Of a stretch of DNA of 9,069 nucleotides, positions 7,970-9,069 are shown piece by piece. Below the pieces are notes generated by a model, which searched no databases, had not been told where the DNA came from, and was given only the letters and a program-made list of their open reading frames with translations. Location of the stretch: contig JAVBUR010000086.1 in the NCBI GenBank assembly GCA_031555145.1, positions 1 through 9,069 of the forward strand. The letters run 5' to 3'. The position numbers and the translations under genes are program-made. Numbering within the stretch: position 1 is the first letter of the stretch; each line of letters begins with the position of its first letter. This stretch comes from JAJDIA01 sp031555145 (GTDB lineage: Bacteria > Bacteroidota > Bacteroidia > Bacteroidales > Tannerellaceae).

Positions 7970-8563
7970 TTAGAAAAAAGAGGCAAACAAGATAAATAAG
8001 TGCAGATAATCCCGTAGTTCACCCTTTAATTTGGATAAAGCCGACTTGATATGGTACTTGATGGAATCTACCGTCAATCCTTTTTCCTGGGCTATTTCCT
8101 CATAGGTCATGCCCCGGTGGCGGCTTGCTTGGAATATATCGCGTGTTAACGCGGGTAACTTCTGAACCGCACGATTGATTTTTTCATCCAACTCTTTTTC
8201 CAATAAGCGATAGAAGGGATCTTCCCGGTTCAATTCATAGGACAGTTCGGTTTTATCATATTGTTCATAAAGCGAACGATAGACTTCTTCTTTACGGCGG
8301 CTGTGTTCAATGTAATTCAGGCAACGATTACGGACACTTCTTATCAAATAAGCGCGGAGAGACTGGTTGATCTGGACAGCCTTTCGGTTTTCCCATAGAG
8401 AGAATATAAGGTCATTTACCAATGTCTCAGCGATATAATAATCCTTCACCAAGTCCAGAGCCACAATGCAAAGCGCTTCATAATGTGAATCATATAAAGC
8501 CTTATAAGCACGTTCGTCCCCGTCCTTGAGCCCTTTTATCAGCGCATCGCTATCTAATGACAT
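7970..8563 (-). CDS. ECF RNA polymerase sigma-70 factor (Bacteroidetes expansion family)
   Basis: A protein of 197 residues, typical length for ECF factors. Region 2 covers about residues 15-88 (ERAYKALYDSHYEALCIVAL, then DLIFSLWENR and RAYLIRSVRNRCLNYI). Region 4 covers about 128-182 with a clear helix-turn-helix, MTYEEIAQEKGLTVDSIKYH, used for -35 recognition. No region 1.1 or 3 is present. The pattern matches the Bacteroidetes expansion of sigma-70 factors paired with FecR/SusC genes. It is first in the series, followed by its anti-sigma gene, so the pair probably controls susC onward. ATG at 8563 has a good AAGGAG (8571-8576, 7 bases upstream) and a promoter box directly before that. The C-terminal tail DYLHLFILFASFF is unusually hydrophobic. 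Confidence 0.95.
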   Translation of the reverse strand: MSLDSDALIKGLKDGDERAYKALYDSHYEALCIVALDLVKDYYIAETLVNDLIFSLWENRKAVQINQSLRAYLIRSVRNRCLNYIEHSRRKEEVYRSLYEQYDKTELSYELNREDPFYRLLEKELDEKINRAVQKLPALTRDIFQASRHRGMTYEEIAQEKGLTVDSIKYHIKSALSKLKGELRDYLHLFILFASFF

Positions 8564-8588
8564 CCTTAATCTCCTTAACTATGGTCGT

Positions 8589-8596
8589 CAAAGATA
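8589..8596 (-). promoter_or_regulatory. -7 box (TATCTTTG) of the sigma factor gene
   Basis: Read on the minus strand, TATCTTTG matches TAnnTTTG exactly. It lies 25 bases upstream of the sigma gene's ATG and precedes the AAGGAG ribosome-binding site at 8571-8576, giving a predicted leader of about 20 bases. At 19-base spacing the -33 position reads ATGG (8616-8619), a poor match to TTTG. Transcription by the housekeeping sigma factor at a basal level would suit a regulator gene. Confidence 0.6.
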
Positions 8597-8628
8597 AAAG
8601 AAATTAATTATCCACCCATGAAAATCTG

Positions 8629-8704
8629 CGTCTAAGAGTTGTTCCAGCAACGTCTAGATGTCGTTCCCGCAGCATCTAGACGTTGTTAGTGCAACTCTTA
8701 GGCG
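8629..8704. repeat. 76-base imperfect palindrome in the divergent intergenic region
   Basis: Arms 8629-8660 and 8673-8704 (32 bases each) pair around a 12-base centre (TCGTTCCCGCAG). The inner 12 pairs, AACGTCTAGATG with CATCTAGACGTT, are perfect, and so is the outer run at 8632-8641. The whole stem has only two true mismatches (8645/8688 and 8643/8690) plus G-T pairs at 8647/8686, 8642/8691 and 8631/8702. The arms are made of the same 22-23-base units that continue to the right. In either strand it would form a very stable hairpin. It lies upstream of both the sigma gene promoter and the rRNA promoter, so it is outside their transcripts. Confidence 0.85.
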
Positions 8705-8748
8705 TTGTCGGACACAACTCTTAGACGCTGTTGGAACAACTCTTAGAT
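8682..8748 (+). repeat. Three direct 22-23-base repeat units beside the palindrome
   Basis: Units at 8682-8703, 8704-8726 and 8727-8748 share the form GYTG-N6/7-CAACTCTTAGRY. A decayed fourth copy (GCTGTTTTGG) follows. Each unit contains a small palindrome of its own (GTTG...CAAC). Two further copies lie on the opposite strand in the left arm of the palindrome (about 8630-8673), so the full block of five units is 8629-8748. Spacing is too regular and the spacers too short for a CRISPR array. The function is not known to me. Confidence 0.8.
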
Positions 8749-8887
8749 GCTGTTTTGGAGGGTGGAACTGTCTTTGTCGTTCCCTGATTCGGGTTGACTC
8801 TTTTCGTTCTTATAGCTGAAGTTGGTTGACTGTTGTTGTTATTCTTTCTTTTATATTATATAATGTAAGCTTTTCCCTTGTCCGTGT

Positions 8888-8922
8888 TGCTGAAATTATT
8901 TTCTGTTTTTCAGCACATTTTT
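8888..8922 (+). terminator. Weak terminator-like hairpin upstream of the rRNA promoter
   Basis: TGCTGAAA (8888-8895) pairs perfectly with TTTCAGCA (8908-8915) across a 12-base AT-rich loop, followed by CA and five T residues (8918-8922). It could stop plus-strand readthrough before the rRNA promoter. The stem is short and AT-rich, so this is tentative. The rest of the stretch between the repeat block and this point (8749-8887) shows nothing I can name beyond AT-rich sequence at about 8840-8872, which could act as an upstream promoter element. Confidence 0.3.
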
Positions 8923-8933
8923 CTTGGTATTTG

Positions 8934-8964
8934 TTTGGAAGTACAGAAAAGAACCTTACCTTTG
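8934..8964 (+). promoter_or_regulatory. Strong Bacteroidetes promoter, probably of an rRNA operon
   Basis: TTTG at 8934-8937 and TACCTTTG at 8957-8964 are exact matches to the -33 and -7 consensus, separated by exactly 19 bases. Transcription would start at about 8968-8972 and read rightward, away from the glycan locus. The downstream leader resembles the leaders of Bacteroidales rRNA operons, so this is interpreted as the rRNA operon promoter. Confidence 0.85.
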
Positions 8965-8968
8965 CACC

Positions 8969-9069
8969 CGCAATGACAGAAAACGCCGCCCTTGAGCGGC
9001 TATATTTTTCGGGCATTGCGAACGATCTTTGAAACATTGAACAACAAAGTAGTACAAGAGACGTACATA
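8969..9069 (+). other. Leader of a ribosomal RNA operon with boxA-like site (cut by window edge)
   Basis: The leader can form a two-part structure. CGCAATG (8969-8975) pairs with CATTGCG (9014-9020), enclosing a hairpin of GCCGC (8985-8989) with GCGGC (8996-9000). It is followed by CGATCTTTGAAACATTG (9023-9039), which resembles the boxA antitermination site CTCTTTAACA of enteric rRNA leaders and is placed as in Bacteroidales rRNA operons. The 16S gene itself is not in the window; its conserved start (AGAGTTTGATC) should appear soon after base 9069. No tRNA or protein gene is visible in this leader. Confidence 0.72.

Noticed and set aside
7900..8022. Longer FecR start at 8022 (381 residues)
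   Set aside because: It would overlap the end of the sigma gene, add an atypical lead of 41 residues, and lacks the AGGA site that precedes ATG 7899.
8629..8704. Invertible promoter flanked by inverted repeats
   Set aside because: Only 12 bases separate the arms, too short to hold a promoter, and no recombinase gene is nearby.
8629..8748. CRISPR array
   Set aside because: Units are adjacent with no unique spacers, occur in both orientations, and no cas gene is present.
8810..9037. Open frames on both strands over the rRNA promoter region (8810-9037 minus, 8826-9032 plus)
   Set aside because: They overlap each other and lie across an exact -33/-7 promoter and a structured leader; no domain, signal peptide or ribosome-binding site supports either.

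Overview
The window looks like a piece of a gut-type Bacteroidales chromosome (Bacteroides, Parabacteroides or a close relative; the species cannot be fixed from sequence alone). The reasons are a SusC/SusD pair, an ECF sigma factor with a FecR-type anti-sigma factor carrying a DUF4974-like tail, three good matches to the Bacteroidetes housekeeping -7 box TAnnTTTG, and weak or absent Shine-Dalgarno sequences at most starts.

All protein genes lie on the minus strand and read from right to left. In transcription order they are: an ECF sigma factor (8563-7970), a FecR anti-sigma factor (7899-6877), a TonB-dependent SusC transporter with an N-terminal STN signalling domain (6723-3259), a SusD surface lipoprotein (3246-1543), a secreted SGNH/GDSL hydrolase (1427-147), and the first 43 codons of another exported protein (131 to beyond base 1). 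Together they form the sensing and uptake core of a polysaccharide/glycan utilization locus. The expected logic is that glycan arriving at SusC/SusD is signalled through the STN domain to FecR in the inner membrane, which releases the sigma factor to transcribe susC onward. The SGNH enzyme probably removes acyl (for example acetyl) groups from the glycan. The substrate cannot be read from this window.

The most interesting element is in the 153-base gap between fecR and susC. On the opposite (plus) strand a perfect -7 box at the susC start is followed about 85 bases later by a GC-rich hairpin and seven T residues. This predicts a short antisense RNA covering the susC leader, the layout described for the DonS-type cis-antisense repressors of glycan loci in Bacteroides fragilis.

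The right end (about 8564-9069) contains no protein gene. It holds a promoter and ribosome-binding site for the sigma gene, a long imperfect palindrome built from 22-23-base repeat units, and a plus-strand promoter with perfect -33/-7 boxes and 19-base spacing. That promoter leads into a structured leader with a boxA-like sequence, which is very likely the start of a ribosomal RNA operon whose 16S gene begins just beyond the window. The glycan locus and the rRNA operon are therefore divergently transcribed, with the repeat block between them.
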